From assembly GCA_040218815.1 (NCBI GenBank), contig JAVJQS010000015.1, positions 62,001 to 126,000 of the forward strand: a stretch of 64,000 nucleotides of DNA, given 5' to 3'. Shown piece after piece: positions 25,055 through 33,817 of the stretch. Position 1 is the first letter of the stretch; every line of letters starts with the position of its first letter. The translations under genes and the position numbers were made by a program. This DNA comes from JAVJQS01 sp040218815 (GTDB taxonomy: Bacteria; Bacteroidota; Bacteroidia; Flavobacteriales_E; Vicingaceae). Below the pieces are notes generated by a model that was not told where the DNA came from, did not search any database, and saw only the letters and a program-made list of their open reading frames with translations.

Positions 25055-26350
25055 ATGAAAAGACTGACCTTCTTATTTATAATTATTACTACACTCGCTT
25101 CTTGCGACCAGGGTAATGGTGAATTAATCGGTGTTCAAGGAAGACCAGAATGGTATCAACCTGTTCCTTACGGTATGTTGTTAATTCCTCAAGGAAGTTT
25201 CACGATGGGTAACACTGATCAAGATGTTCCTGGTGCACGATTGTCAAAAACAAAAGTTGTTTCTGTTGCTGCATTTTACATGGATCAAACTGAAATAACA
25301 AATAATGAATATCGTCAATTCGTATACTGGGTTAGAGATTCTATCGCACGAAAAATTTTGGGTGAAGAGGTAAGTGAAGATGAATATTTAAATCTTGTGA
25401 ATGCTTTTGGGGAGGATTTAGAGCCACCTACAATTAATTGGTATTCTAAAATCGATTGGAATGGAGAAGAAGAGCGAGAAGCGCTAGAGATTATGTTTTT
25501 GCCTGATTATGAGCGATTTTATGGTGCAAAACAAATTGATACTCGAAAATTGATGTATGAATATTCATGGATTAACTACCGTGAAGCTGCAGGACGCTTT
25601 AACAGAGAACAAGGGCAAATCGATCGATCACTTTTTATAAAGGATGATGTAATTAACGTATATCCTGATACCTTAGCTTGGGTTCATGATTTCACCTATT
25701 CTTTCAATGAGCCTCTTACAAATGCTTATTTCTGGCATCCTGCTTACGATGATTATCCTTTAGTAGGGGTGAATTGGAAACAAGCTAGAGCTTTTTCAAT
25801 CTGGAGAACACGTTTGTTAAACAACTTTTTACATCAAAGAGGTTTGACTGATGTACAATATTTTAGATTACCTACAGAATCTGAATGGGAATGGGCATCT
25901 AGAGGTGGTTTAGATAATAACCAGTATCCTTGGGGTGGACCTTACATTAGAAATACAGCTGGATGTTTCCTTGGAAACTTTAAACCAATGCGAGGAAATT
26001 ATGTAGATGATGGAGGCTTGCAAACTGTTAAAACGTACTCGTATAATCCAAATGATTATGGCTTATTCTGTATGGCAGGTAATGTAGCTGAGTGGACAAA
26101 CAATGCTTTTGATGAAGCAGCTTATGATTTTGCACATGATTTAAATATGGATTATCAATATGATGCGAAGCCATCAGATCCTCCATCTTTAAAAAGAAAG
26201 GTTATTCGAGGTGGATCTTGGAAAGACGTTGCTTATTACTTGCACAATGGAACAAGAACTTTTGAGTATCAAGATACTGCAAAATGTTACATTGGATTTA
26301 GAAATGTAATGTCTTACTTAGGAAGACCTTCCAATAACGAAGAACTTTAA
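25055..26350 (+). CDS. gldK: Type IX secretion lipoprotein GldK (PorK)
   Basis: Lipoprotein of 431 aa (signal IIITTLASC, lipid cysteine near 17) that with GldN makes the periplasmic ring of the type IX secretion system attached to the outer membrane. The mature protein is an FGE-sulfatase fold: MLLIPQGSFTMGNTDQDVPG at 42-61, AAFYMDQTEITNNEYRQF, FRLPTESEWEWASRGG, and the closing VIRGGSWKDVAYYLHNGTR and GFRNVMSYL. The formylglycine-generating cysteines are not expected in this family. It heads gldK-gldL-gldM-gldN, each separated by short gaps. Confidence 0.96.
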   Translation: MKRLTFLFIIITTLASCDQGNGELIGVQGRPEWYQPVPYGMLLIPQGSFTMGNTDQDVPGARLSKTKVVSVAAFYMDQTEITNNEYRQFVYWVRDSIARKILGEEVSEDEYLNLVNAFGEDLEPPTINWYSKIDWNGEEEREALEIMFLPDYERFYGAKQIDTRKLMYEYSWINYREAAGRFNREQGQIDRSLFIKDDVINVYPDTLAWVHDFTYSFNEPLTNAYFWHPAYDDYPLVGVNWKQARAFSIWRTRLLNNFLHQRGLTDVQYFRLPTESEWEWASRGGLDNNQYPWGGPYIRNTAGCFLGNFKPMRGNYVDDGGLQTVKTYSYNPNDYGLFCMAGNVAEWTNNAFDEAAYDFAHDLNMDYQYDAKPSDPPSLKRKVIRGGSWKDVAYYLHNGTRTFEYQDTAKCYIGFRNVMSYLGRPSNNEEL

Positions 26351-26406
26351 GATTAATATTAAAACCAATTATTTACAACAAAAATTAAATTTTAAAACAA
26401 TAACTA

Positions 26407-27237
26407 ATGGGAATAGTAGAATTTTTATTTGAAACAAAAAAAGGTAAGAAAGCAATGGGTTTGCTTTATGGTTTAGGAGCATCAATTGTAATTATTGGAG
26501 CCTTGTTTAAAATTGAGCACTGGCCTGGAGCTTCTGCCATGTTGATTATAGGTCTAGGTACTGAGGCCCTTATTTTCGCAGTTTCAGCATTTGAACCACC
26601 CCATAGTGAAGTAGACTGGACCTTAGCTTATCCCGAGCTTGCAGGTTTAGAAGAAGATCAGCTTTCTGCTGCATCTAGAAAAACAAAATCTGGAGATTCT
26701 GTTTCTCAAGAAATGGATAGAATGTTAGAAGAAGCTAAGATTGGTCCAGAATTGATTGAAAGCTTAGGAACTGGTTTTAGAAACCTTTCTGACCATACAG
26801 CTAAGCTTAATAATATTTCTGATGCATCAGTAGCAACTGACGAGTTCGTTGGTAACATTAAAGAGGCTTCAACAAAAATGAGTGGACTTTCAAGATCATA
26901 CGAAGAAGCTTCAGAAACGCTTACCGGATTAACTGTTTCAAGTGAAGAAAGTAATACTTATGCTGAGAACTTAAAAAGTATTAGTTCTAAGTTAAGTGAA
27001 TTGAACAATGTTTATGAGTTGCAATTAAAGTCAGCAAGTGAGCACATGCAAGCGAGTAACCAAGCATTCGAAGGAATGGATAGCTTAATGACTAATTTGA
27101 GAAGCTCTGTTGAAGGAACTGAAAAATATAAGTCTAATATTACTGAATTGGCAGAAAACTTGAGTTCATTAAACACTATTTACGGCAATATGCTTAACGC
27201 AATGAATGCTGGAATGACGCCAAGAAACAATTCATAA
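26407..27237 (+). CDS. gldL: Type IX secretion motor protein GldL (PorL)
   Basis: Inner-membrane motor subunit, 276 aa. Two transmembrane helices sit near the N-terminus (about 14-34 and 38-58); GldL and GldM form a proton-driven rotary motor related in principle to MotAB/ExbBD. A conserved acidic residue occurs in the first hairpin (FKIEHWPG), where a proton-path glutamate is expected. The cytosolic remainder is predicted coiled-coil, rich in Ser, Glu and Leu (SGLSRSYEEASETL). It lies 56 bp after gldK and 37 bp before gldM. Confidence 0.95.
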   Translation: MGIVEFLFETKKGKKAMGLLYGLGASIVIIGALFKIEHWPGASAMLIIGLGTEALIFAVSAFEPPHSEVDWTLAYPELAGLEEDQLSAASRKTKSGDSVSQEMDRMLEEAKIGPELIESLGTGFRNLSDHTAKLNNISDASVATDEFVGNIKEASTKMSGLSRSYEEASETLTGLTVSSEESNTYAENLKSISSKLSELNNVYELQLKSASEHMQASNQAFEGMDSLMTNLRSSVEGTEKYKSNITELAENLSSLNTIYGNMLNAMNAGMTPRNNS

Positions 27238-27274
27238 TTAATAAAATACGAATACCACATATACCCTATAGATA

Positions 27275-28915
27275 ATGGCAGGAGGTAAACTATCCCCAAG
27301 GCAGAAAATGATTGGCATGATGTACTTAGTATTGACTGCACTTTTGGCAATGAATGTGTCAAAAGATATTTTGAATGCCTTTGTAACAGTAAACGACGGT
27401 TTAGAAAAGACTAAAGCGAATTTTAAAGGAAAGAATTCAGATCAATACACAGCTTTTGCAAATTCTTACCAAGAGAACAAGGAAAAAGTAAAACCTTATT
27501 ATGATAAGGCTCAAACGGTAAAGAAGTTAGCAGATGAAATCGTTACGTATATTGACGATATAAAAGTTGAAATTATTGCAGGTATTGAACCAGCAGTTCC
27601 TAAAGATGAAATTCGTGGTAAGAATGCCTTAGGTGAGGATACAGTATTAAATCTTTCTTATGTTCAAGTAAAAGACAATTATTTATATTCAACAAATCTT
27701 TTGGTAGGTTCAGAACCTAACAGTCCAAAAACTGGAGAATATTCAGCAATGTCGATTGTAGAAAAGATGGAGAATTATAGGAATACTTTGTTATCAATGG
27801 TAGATCCTAAATCTGCAATAGCAGAATCTTTAACGGAAACGTTTACCTATAATGAACATACAACCGCTTCAGGAGTTGTAGAAAGCTGGCCAGCATACAA
27901 CTTTTATGGGGTTCCTGCGGCTGCTACGATTACTTTATTAACGAAAATGCAAACGGATGTTAGAAATGCGGAGTCAGACGTAATTAAATATTTGTATGCT
28001 TCAGTTGATGCAGCATCTTACAAGTTTACGAACTTGGAACCTGCTGTAATTCCTCAATCTAATTATGTGATTCAAGGAGATACTTTTAAAGCAAAAGTTT
28101 TCTTAGCAGCATTTGATACCACCATGTCCCCTCAAATTTATTTAGGTGAAAAATATGATTCCACAAATCAAAAGGTTACAGGTGATACTATTGGAGTTCC
28201 AGTTGTTCAAGGAAATGGAATGATAAGAATTCCTGCGAATGCTCAGGGTGATTTTACTTATGAAGGTGTGATTGACTTTAAAGGTCCTTCTGGAGAAATT
28301 GAACATTATCCTTATAAAATTGCATACCAAGTGGCTAAGCCAAGTACGACCATTTCAGCAACAAAAATGAATGTGTTTTATATAGGAATACCTAATCCTG
28401 TTGATATTTCAGCTCCAGGTGTTGCAAAAGATAAAATCCGTGCGTCTATTTCGAATGGTTCTATTTCTAAATCAGCCGATGGATGGTCTGTTAATGTAAC
28501 TAAAGTTGGTGATGCCAATGTTAGTGTAACCGCTGAAGTAGATGGTAAGACGAAAAATATGGGTAGCATGATGTTCCGTGCTAAGCAAATTCCTACTCCA
28601 ACTGCTAAAATTGGTGGGAAAACTTCTGGTGCTATGCCTAAAGTAGCATTGGCTGCTTCATCAGGTATTAGAGCGGATCTAGAGAACTTTGCTTTTGATG
28701 TTTCTGTTGTTGTATCATCATATACTATGGGATATACTAAGGCAAATGGATTACTTGACGAAATAAAAGTAAACTCCAATCGTTTTACCCCTGAAGTTAA
28801 AGCTAAGATTAATACCTTGGGAAGAAATTCTAAAGTTTTCTTTGAGGACATTAAGGTTAAAATGCCAGATGGTTCAACTAGAACATTATCTCCAGTGAAT
28901 ATCAAGGTCATTTAA
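27275..28915 (+). CDS. gldM: Type IX secretion motor protein GldM (PorM)
   Basis: Inner-membrane protein of 546 aa with one N-terminal transmembrane helix (MIGMMYLVLTALLAMNVS, about 12-29) and a long periplasmic stalk that reaches the GldKN ring. The N-terminal MAGGKLSPRQKMIGMMYLVL is the hallmark of the family. The first periplasmic part is helical; the remaining domains are beta-sandwich in type, ending with GRNSKVFFEDIKVKMPDGS. The protein converts proton flow, through GldL, to rotation used in secretion and gliding. It follows gldL by 37 bp. Confidence 0.96.
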   Translation: MAGGKLSPRQKMIGMMYLVLTALLAMNVSKDILNAFVTVNDGLEKTKANFKGKNSDQYTAFANSYQENKEKVKPYYDKAQTVKKLADEIVTYIDDIKVEIIAGIEPAVPKDEIRGKNALGEDTVLNLSYVQVKDNYLYSTNLLVGSEPNSPKTGEYSAMSIVEKMENYRNTLLSMVDPKSAIAESLTETFTYNEHTTASGVVESWPAYNFYGVPAAATITLLTKMQTDVRNAESDVIKYLYASVDAASYKFTNLEPAVIPQSNYVIQGDTFKAKVFLAAFDTTMSPQIYLGEKYDSTNQKVTGDTIGVPVVQGNGMIRIPANAQGDFTYEGVIDFKGPSGEIEHYPYKIAYQVAKPSTTISATKMNVFYIGIPNPVDISAPGVAKDKIRASISNGSISKSADGWSVNVTKVGDANVSVTAEVDGKTKNMGSMMFRAKQIPTPTAKIGGKTSGAMPKVALAASSGIRADLENFAFDVSVVVSSYTMGYTKANGLLDEIKVNSNRFTPEVKAKINTLGRNSKVFFEDIKVKMPDGSTRTLSPVNIKVI

Positions 28916-28925
28916 AAAATTGATT

Positions 28926-29783
28926 ATGAAAACACTTATGAAATCAATCATTATTTGTCTAACTGCATTAGTATTTATAAATATTGATGCTTTAGCTCAA
29001 AATAATAATAAGGTATTGGATGGAGCCTTTATAAAAGAAACAGCACCTACTCGTCGAGTTATACCATATACTCACGTTCGAGAAGCTGATGTGATGTATT
29101 ATAAGCGTGTTTGGAGAGAAATCGATGTAAGGGAAAAAATGAATCATCCTTTATATTATCCAACTACTCCAATCAATGAGATTGGCTATGTTAGAATGAG
29201 TTTATATGATATCATAACAACAGGTATTGATGAAGGAACGCTGATTCCATATGATGAGGCAGACTTTGAAGTTGCCTTGACTAAGACTGAAGCATTTGAT
29301 AAGTTAACTAAAGAAGTTGTTACTTATGAAGAAAACCTTGAAACGGGTGAACTTACAGAGGTAGTAGTTAATGATCCAATTGGTGGTGTAGATATTGCCA
29401 AATACTGGATTAAAGAAGACTGGTTTTTTGATCGTGAGCGGTCGGTTATGGAAGTCCGAATTATTGGAATTCTGCCTATTGTAAATGATATTGCTGATGA
29501 TGGAACGGTGAGAGGCTTGAAAGGCTTATTTTGGATTTATTTTCCTGAAGCACGTTACGTTTTTGCCAATCATGAAGTTTATAATGGTAATAATGATGGA
29601 GCTCGTATAACCTTTGAAGATTACTTCAGAAAAAGAATTTTTAGCAGTTATATCCGCCAAGAAACGAATGTTTATAACAACAGAACCTTAGATTCATATA
29701 CTAAAAATGTGGATCGTTTGCTTGAAGCACGAAGAATTGAGCAAGAAATAATAAATATTGAACACGATATGTGGCAATTTTAA
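28926..29783 (+). CDS. gldN: Type IX secretion ring protein GldN (PorN)
   Basis: Secreted periplasmic protein of 285 aa that forms the T9SS ring with GldK. The ATG at 28926 is preferred to the in-frame TTG at 28920; it gives a signal peptide ending DALAQ. Conserved segments are PYTHVREADVMYYKRVWREID near 38-58 (read in two parts), NEIGYVRMSLYDIIT, IKEDWFFDRERSVMEVRI near 160, and FRKRIFSSYIRQETNVY. It lies 10 bp after gldM and is followed by a strong terminator, so it ends the operon. Confidence 0.95.
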   Translation: MKTLMKSIIICLTALVFINIDALAQNNNKVLDGAFIKETAPTRRVIPYTHVREADVMYYKRVWREIDVREKMNHPLYYPTTPINEIGYVRMSLYDIITTGIDEGTLIPYDEADFEVALTKTEAFDKLTKEVVTYEENLETGELTEVVVNDPIGGVDIAKYWIKEDWFFDRERSVMEVRIIGILPIVNDIADDGTVRGLKGLFWIYFPEARYVFANHEVYNGNNDGARITFEDYFRKRIFSSYIRQETNVYNNRTLDSYTKNVDRLLEARRIEQEIINIEHDMWQF

Positions 29784-29813
29784 TTGCTAACAAAAACTTA
29801 ATTGAACCCCATT

Positions 29814-29843
29814 AACTTGTGTTAGTGGGGTTCTTTGTTTTTT
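29814..29843 (+). terminator. Terminator of the gldKLMN operon
   Basis: Stem AACCCCA-T-TAAC / GTTA-G-TGGGGTT with a TTGT loop and a following T-rich run, 31 bp after the gldN stop. It separates the T9SS block from the MATE gene. Confidence 0.88.
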
Positions 29844-29859
29844 ATCCTAGGCTAATTCT

Positions 29860-31161
29860 ATGAAGAAGGAGTTTTTTCGACTTGCCCTGCCAAATATATT
29901 AACAAACCTTACAGTGCCACTTGTGAGTTTGGTTGATTTGGGTTTAATGGGACGTATGCCTTCGACTTCCTATATATTGGCAATTGGTTTTGGAACCTTA
30001 ATCTTCAATTTTATTTATTGGGCATTTGGTTTTCTAAGAATGGGAACGACTGGCATGGTTTCCCAAGCCTATGGGGGAAATAATAGAACTTTAAGTAATA
30101 ATTTATTATTTATGGGGGGGATTATTTCCCTCGTAGCAGGAATACTTTTTATTTTACTGCAATACCCAGTTCTACAAACAGCTCTATTTTTTATTGATCC
30201 TGACGATGCAGTTATTGCTCCTTTGAGCACTTATTTCTATTGCCGCATTTATGCTGCACCTGCTACTATTACTGTTTATGTTATAACAGGATGGTTATTG
30301 GGCATGCAAGATTCAAAATCAGCATTGTATTTAGCACTTCTCATTAATGGATTAAATGCATTTGTAAGCTATTGTTTGGTTCAATATGCTGACTTATCGA
30401 TTGTAGGTGTTGCATTGGGAACTGTAATAGCGCAATACGCCGGCTTAGCTTTTGGAATTTTCTTAATAAAGAAAAAGCATAACATTCAACTGAGTAATTT
30501 TTCAAAAAGTCTGTTCAAAGAATTAGAGACTTGGAAATCATTTATTAAGGTAAATGCTGACATTTTTATCCGAACGCTTTGTTTAATCTTTGCCATGTCA
30601 TTTTTTAAAACTAAAGCAGGAAATATAGACCCAATATTGGGTGCTGCAAATATTCTCTTGCTTGAATTTGTTGCATTATCTGCTTATGGAATAGATGGCT
30701 TTGCATTTGCTGCAGAATCCATCTGTGGGAAATACTTTGGCCGAAAGGACAGAAGATTGTTTATCAAAGCAACAAAAACAGCATTTCAGTTAGGGTTTTT
30801 ATTTGCAATGGTAGTTTCATTAGCGTTTTTTGCTTTCGGTGAGGAAATACTTTATTTACTGACAGATAAAGTTAATGTGATTGAAGCAGCACTTCCTTTT
30901 TTGGTATGGCTTATATTACTTCCCTTATTAAGCAGCTTTGCATTTATATGGGATGGTGTTTATATTGGAACTACTGCCTCAAAGGCAATGCGAAATACAC
31001 TGTTGGTTTCCACCTTTCTTATATTTATTCCCTTATTTTATTTGCTAGCAGATTATTATGGAAATCATGGAATGTGGATGGCTTTTCTAATTTTTCTATT
31101 TGCTAGAGGAGTTATCCAGACAATTTTAGCTCCTAAGGCAATTTTAAGCCGTTTTGATTAA
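29860..31161 (+). CDS. MATE family efflux transporter
   Basis: Polytopic inner-membrane protein of 433 aa with about twelve hydrophobic helices and the two-lobed MATE layout. Family motifs are the opening FRLALPNILTNLTVPLVSLVDLGLMGRM (in two stretches around 6-32), GFLRMGTTGMVSQAYGG near 56-72, and in the second half AFAAESICGKYFGRKDRRLF near 280-299. It resembles the DinF-like branch. It would export cationic drugs or metabolites against H+ or Na+; the substrate is unknown. Its last 4 bp overlap the convergent esterase gene. Confidence 0.9.
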   Translation: MKKEFFRLALPNILTNLTVPLVSLVDLGLMGRMPSTSYILAIGFGTLIFNFIYWAFGFLRMGTTGMVSQAYGGNNRTLSNNLLFMGGIISLVAGILFILLQYPVLQTALFFIDPDDAVIAPLSTYFYCRIYAAPATITVYVITGWLLGMQDSKSALYLALLINGLNAFVSYCLVQYADLSIVGVALGTVIAQYAGLAFGIFLIKKKHNIQLSNFSKSLFKELETWKSFIKVNADIFIRTLCLIFAMSFFKTKAGNIDPILGAANILLLEFVALSAYGIDGFAFAAESICGKYFGRKDRRLFIKATKTAFQLGFLFAMVVSLAFFAFGEEILYLLTDKVNVIEAALPFLVWLILLPLLSSFAFIWDGVYIGTTASKAMRNTLLVSTFLIFIPLFYLLADYYGNHGMWMAFLIFLFARGVIQTILAPKAILSRFD

Positions 31162-31784
31162 GTATTTTCAATTAAAGACTTAGTTTCATTCGAAACTTCA
31201 TGTCCACCGTTAAATGGGTGAGCACTTACAATCAATGAAAGTGATTTGAGGAAATTAATTTGTTTTATTGCACTCTCAATCGGCTGTAAACCGTCATTAT
31301 TCCCGTAAGAATAATGTATGGTGCTTTTTTTTATAGTTGATACTGCAGAAGAATTCAATTCTGGTGGAATACTTCCCGAGCAGGCATAAATAGAAGTTGA
31401 TTCATATTCTGAGGCAATAAGCCACCTAAATAATGTTGAAACTCCTTGGGAAAATCCGAGTGCTATTTTTTCAGTGTTTCCATATGTTGTAAAAATTTCT
31501 CTTTCTACGGCGATCAAATACTTTACATAATCAGCAATTTCATCTTCACGTTCATGGGAGGTCATCCAGTTGGCAACAGGTTTACGACTTTTATTGTAAA
31601 ATTTTGATAGGCCCTCAGGAGCTACAACCAAAGTTGAACTTGTTTTTAAATATTCAAATTCTTTAATAAAGTCGCCAGCTAATTGTGCGTAGCCATGGAT
31701 AATAAATAAAACTTTTTTAACTTGATTTTCAGGCTCTTGAATATAATAATGTGCAGTTCTAGAAATTGAAATACTTTTCTTCAT
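31158..31784 (-). CDS. Alpha/beta hydrolase (carboxylesterase/phospholipase type)
   Basis: Cytosolic serine hydrolase of 208 aa. The oxyanion-hole region is LFIIHGYAQLAGDF near 26-39, the nucleophile elbow GFSQG near 110, a candidate acid is in YGNNDGLQP near 166, and the catalytic His is in FNGGHEVSNET near 195. This set matches the phospholipase/carboxylesterase group acting on short acyl or thioester substrates. It lies convergent to the MATE gene and divergent from the ABC-F gene, with about 54 bp between the two start codons. Confidence 0.83.
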   Translation of the reverse strand: MKKSISISRTAHYYIQEPENQVKKVLFIIHGYAQLAGDFIKEFEYLKTSSTLVVAPEGLSKFYNKSRKPVANWMTSHEREDEIADYVKYLIAVEREIFTTYGNTEKIALGFSQGVSTLFRWLIASEYESTSIYACSGSIPPELNSSAVSTIKKSTIHYSYGNNDGLQPIESAIKQINFLKSLSLIVSAHPFNGGHEVSNETKSLIENT

Positions 31785-31838
31785 ATCGACACAAATTTGC
31801 CCTTTTTTTCGAGATTGAGTTCATTAATTTTGCAAACT

Positions 31839-33809
31839 ATGGTAGGAGTAAATAATGCAAGCTTACATTTTGCTGATCGGGCGATATTTAATGACATTTC
31901 ATTCATTGTTAATAAACAAGACCGCATTGGCTTAGTTGGTAAAAACGGTGCTGGCAAGTCAACGATATTAAAGGCTTTGGCGGGAGAACAATCCCTAGAT
32001 AAGGGCAATATTTCTTTCCCAACAGGACTCACTGTTGGTTACCTGCCTCAAGATATGGACTTTATTTCAGGGCGAACAGTTTGGGCTGAGACTGAATCTA
32101 GTTTTAGCAAGAGTCTTGCACTCCAACAAAAAATAGATCGAATAAATGTTCAATTGGCTGAACGTGAAGATTACGAGTCGGATAGTTACATGGACCTACT
32201 GAATGACTTAGCAGACCTCAATGAAAAATTAAACCTCATGGGGGTAGATACCATGGAGGCTGAGATTGAAAAAATATTAATTGGTTTAGGCTTTGAACGT
32301 AAAGATTTTGAGCGACAGACTGATGAATTTAGTGGTGGCTGGAGAATGCGAATCGAATTGGCGAAAATTCTACTTCAAAACTCTGATTTACTATTATTGG
32401 ATGAGCCTACAAATCATTTAGACATAGAGTCTATTCAATGGCTTGAAGAATTTTTAAATACTTATCCAGGTGCAGTAGTGTTAATATCACATGATCGTGC
32501 ATTTTTGGATAATCTCACCAGCCGAACAGTTGAAATTTCTTTGGGTAAAATTTACGATTATAATGCACCTTACACTAAATATCTAGACTTGCGTAAAGAG
32601 CGCAGAGAACAAGAAATAGCGGCATACAACAACCAGCAAAAGCAAATAAAGGATACAGAAGAATTTATTGAGCGGTTTAGAGCTAAAGCTACTAAAGCTG
32701 TGCAGGTTCAATCGAGAATCAAGCAGCTAAACCGAATGGATAAAATTGAAATTGATGTAGAAGATACATCTACCATGCGTTTTACTTTCCCACCAGCTCC
32801 TCACAGCGGTAAAGTAAGCTTGAAAGTAGATGATGTTGCCAAAGCCTATGACGGTAAAGTAGTATTTAAAGGAGTTAATTTTAGTATTGAACGAGGAGAT
32901 AAAATTGCTTTTGTAGGGAAAAATGGTGAAGGGAAATCAACGCTTTCAAGATTAATAACAGGCAGTGAAAAACCAACTGAAGGAGATATAGAAAAAGGCT
33001 ACCAAGTTAAATTGGGCTACTTTGCACAAAACCAAGCGGAAATTTTAGATCCAGAAAAAACAGTATTCGAAACTATTGACGAAGCAGCGAGAGGAGAGAT
33101 TCGAACAAAAATTAGATCATTGCTGGGGTCATTCTTATTTGGTGGAGAAGAAGTTGACAAAAAGGTAAAAGTGCTTTCAGGTGGTGAACGAGCAAGACTA
33201 GCCATGTGTAAATTGCTCTTGGAGCCTGCTAACCTACTAGTATTAGATGAACCGACCAATCACTTAGATATTCGTTCAAAGGAGATTTTAAAAGATGCTT
33301 TGATTCGTTATGATGGTACTTTAATCATTATCTCTCACGATAGGGATTTTTTAAAGGGTATGACTGAAAAGCTATATGAGTTTACCAATGGAAAAGTAAA
33401 AGAGCATTTGGGTGGAATTGATGCTTTTTTACATGATAAGAAAGCTGCTGATATGCGTTCCTGGGAAGCAGAAGGGAAAAAGAAAAATGGAGCGAATACT
33501 GCTTCAACCCAAAATGCTGGTTCAAAATCGAATAATAATTATGAGCAAAAGAAAGAATTAAAAAAGAGTTTAAACAGCTCAAAAAATAAGGTAAGTAAAG
33601 TTGAAAAAGAAGTTTCAAAGTTGGAGTCAGAATTAGCTGAATTAAATGAAAAACTAAAATTACCAAATGCTTATACTAAACCAGAAAATAAAGCAGTGAT
33701 TGATCGTTGGAAAGAAGTGAGTAATTTGTTAGAAGTGGAAATGGGTAATTGGGAAAATGCGCAAGCCGATTTAGAACAACTGGAAGAGCAATTAAAGCAG
33801 TTTAGTTGA
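31839..33809 (+). CDS. ABC-F family ATPase (Uup/EttA-like)
   Basis: Soluble double-ABC protein of 656 aa that acts on ribosomes or DNA rather than in transport. The ATG at 31839 is chosen over an upstream in-frame TTG (31797), because it starts the domain directly (MVGVNNASLHFADRA). ABC1 has Walker A GKNGAGKST and signature FSGGWRMR with LLLLDEPTNHLD; the linker between domains is charged helix (RAKATKAVQVQSRIKQL); ABC2 has GKNGEGKST and LSGGERAR. A C-terminal coiled coil of about 90 residues (KVSKVEKEVSKLESEL) resembles the Uup DNA-binding tail. It is convergent with recQ, only 8 bp apart. Confidence 0.92.
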   Translation: MVGVNNASLHFADRAIFNDISFIVNKQDRIGLVGKNGAGKSTILKALAGEQSLDKGNISFPTGLTVGYLPQDMDFISGRTVWAETESSFSKSLALQQKIDRINVQLAEREDYESDSYMDLLNDLADLNEKLNLMGVDTMEAEIEKILIGLGFERKDFERQTDEFSGGWRMRIELAKILLQNSDLLLLDEPTNHLDIESIQWLEEFLNTYPGAVVLISHDRAFLDNLTSRTVEISLGKIYDYNAPYTKYLDLRKERREQEIAAYNNQQKQIKDTEEFIERFRAKATKAVQVQSRIKQLNRMDKIEIDVEDTSTMRFTFPPAPHSGKVSLKVDDVAKAYDGKVVFKGVNFSIERGDKIAFVGKNGEGKSTLSRLITGSEKPTEGDIEKGYQVKLGYFAQNQAEILDPEKTVFETIDEAARGEIRTKIRSLLGSFLFGGEEVDKKVKVLSGGERARLAMCKLLLEPANLLVLDEPTNHLDIRSKEILKDALIRYDGTLIIISHDRDFLKGMTEKLYEFTNGKVKEHLGGIDAFLHDKKAADMRSWEAEGKKKNGANTASTQNAGSKSNNNYEQKKELKKSLNSSKNKVSKVEKEVSKLESELAELNEKLKLPNAYTKPENKAVIDRWKEVSNLLEVEMGNWENAQADLEQLEEQLKQFS

Positions 33810-33817
33810 GTTATTAA

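Noticed and set aside
25055..26350. Formylglycine-generating sulfatase-modifying enzyme
   Set aside because: The FGE-like fold belongs here to GldK: it has a lipoprotein signal and is followed by gldL, gldM and gldN.
28378..28911. Minus-strand open frame of 177 codons
   Set aside because: Antisense to gldM; long only because of the codon bias of gldM, with no recognisable family.
33382..33666. Minus-strand open frame of 94 codons
   Set aside because: Antisense to the Lys/Glu-rich C-terminal coiled coil of the ABC-F gene, so its hydrophobic composition is only a mirror of that codon use.
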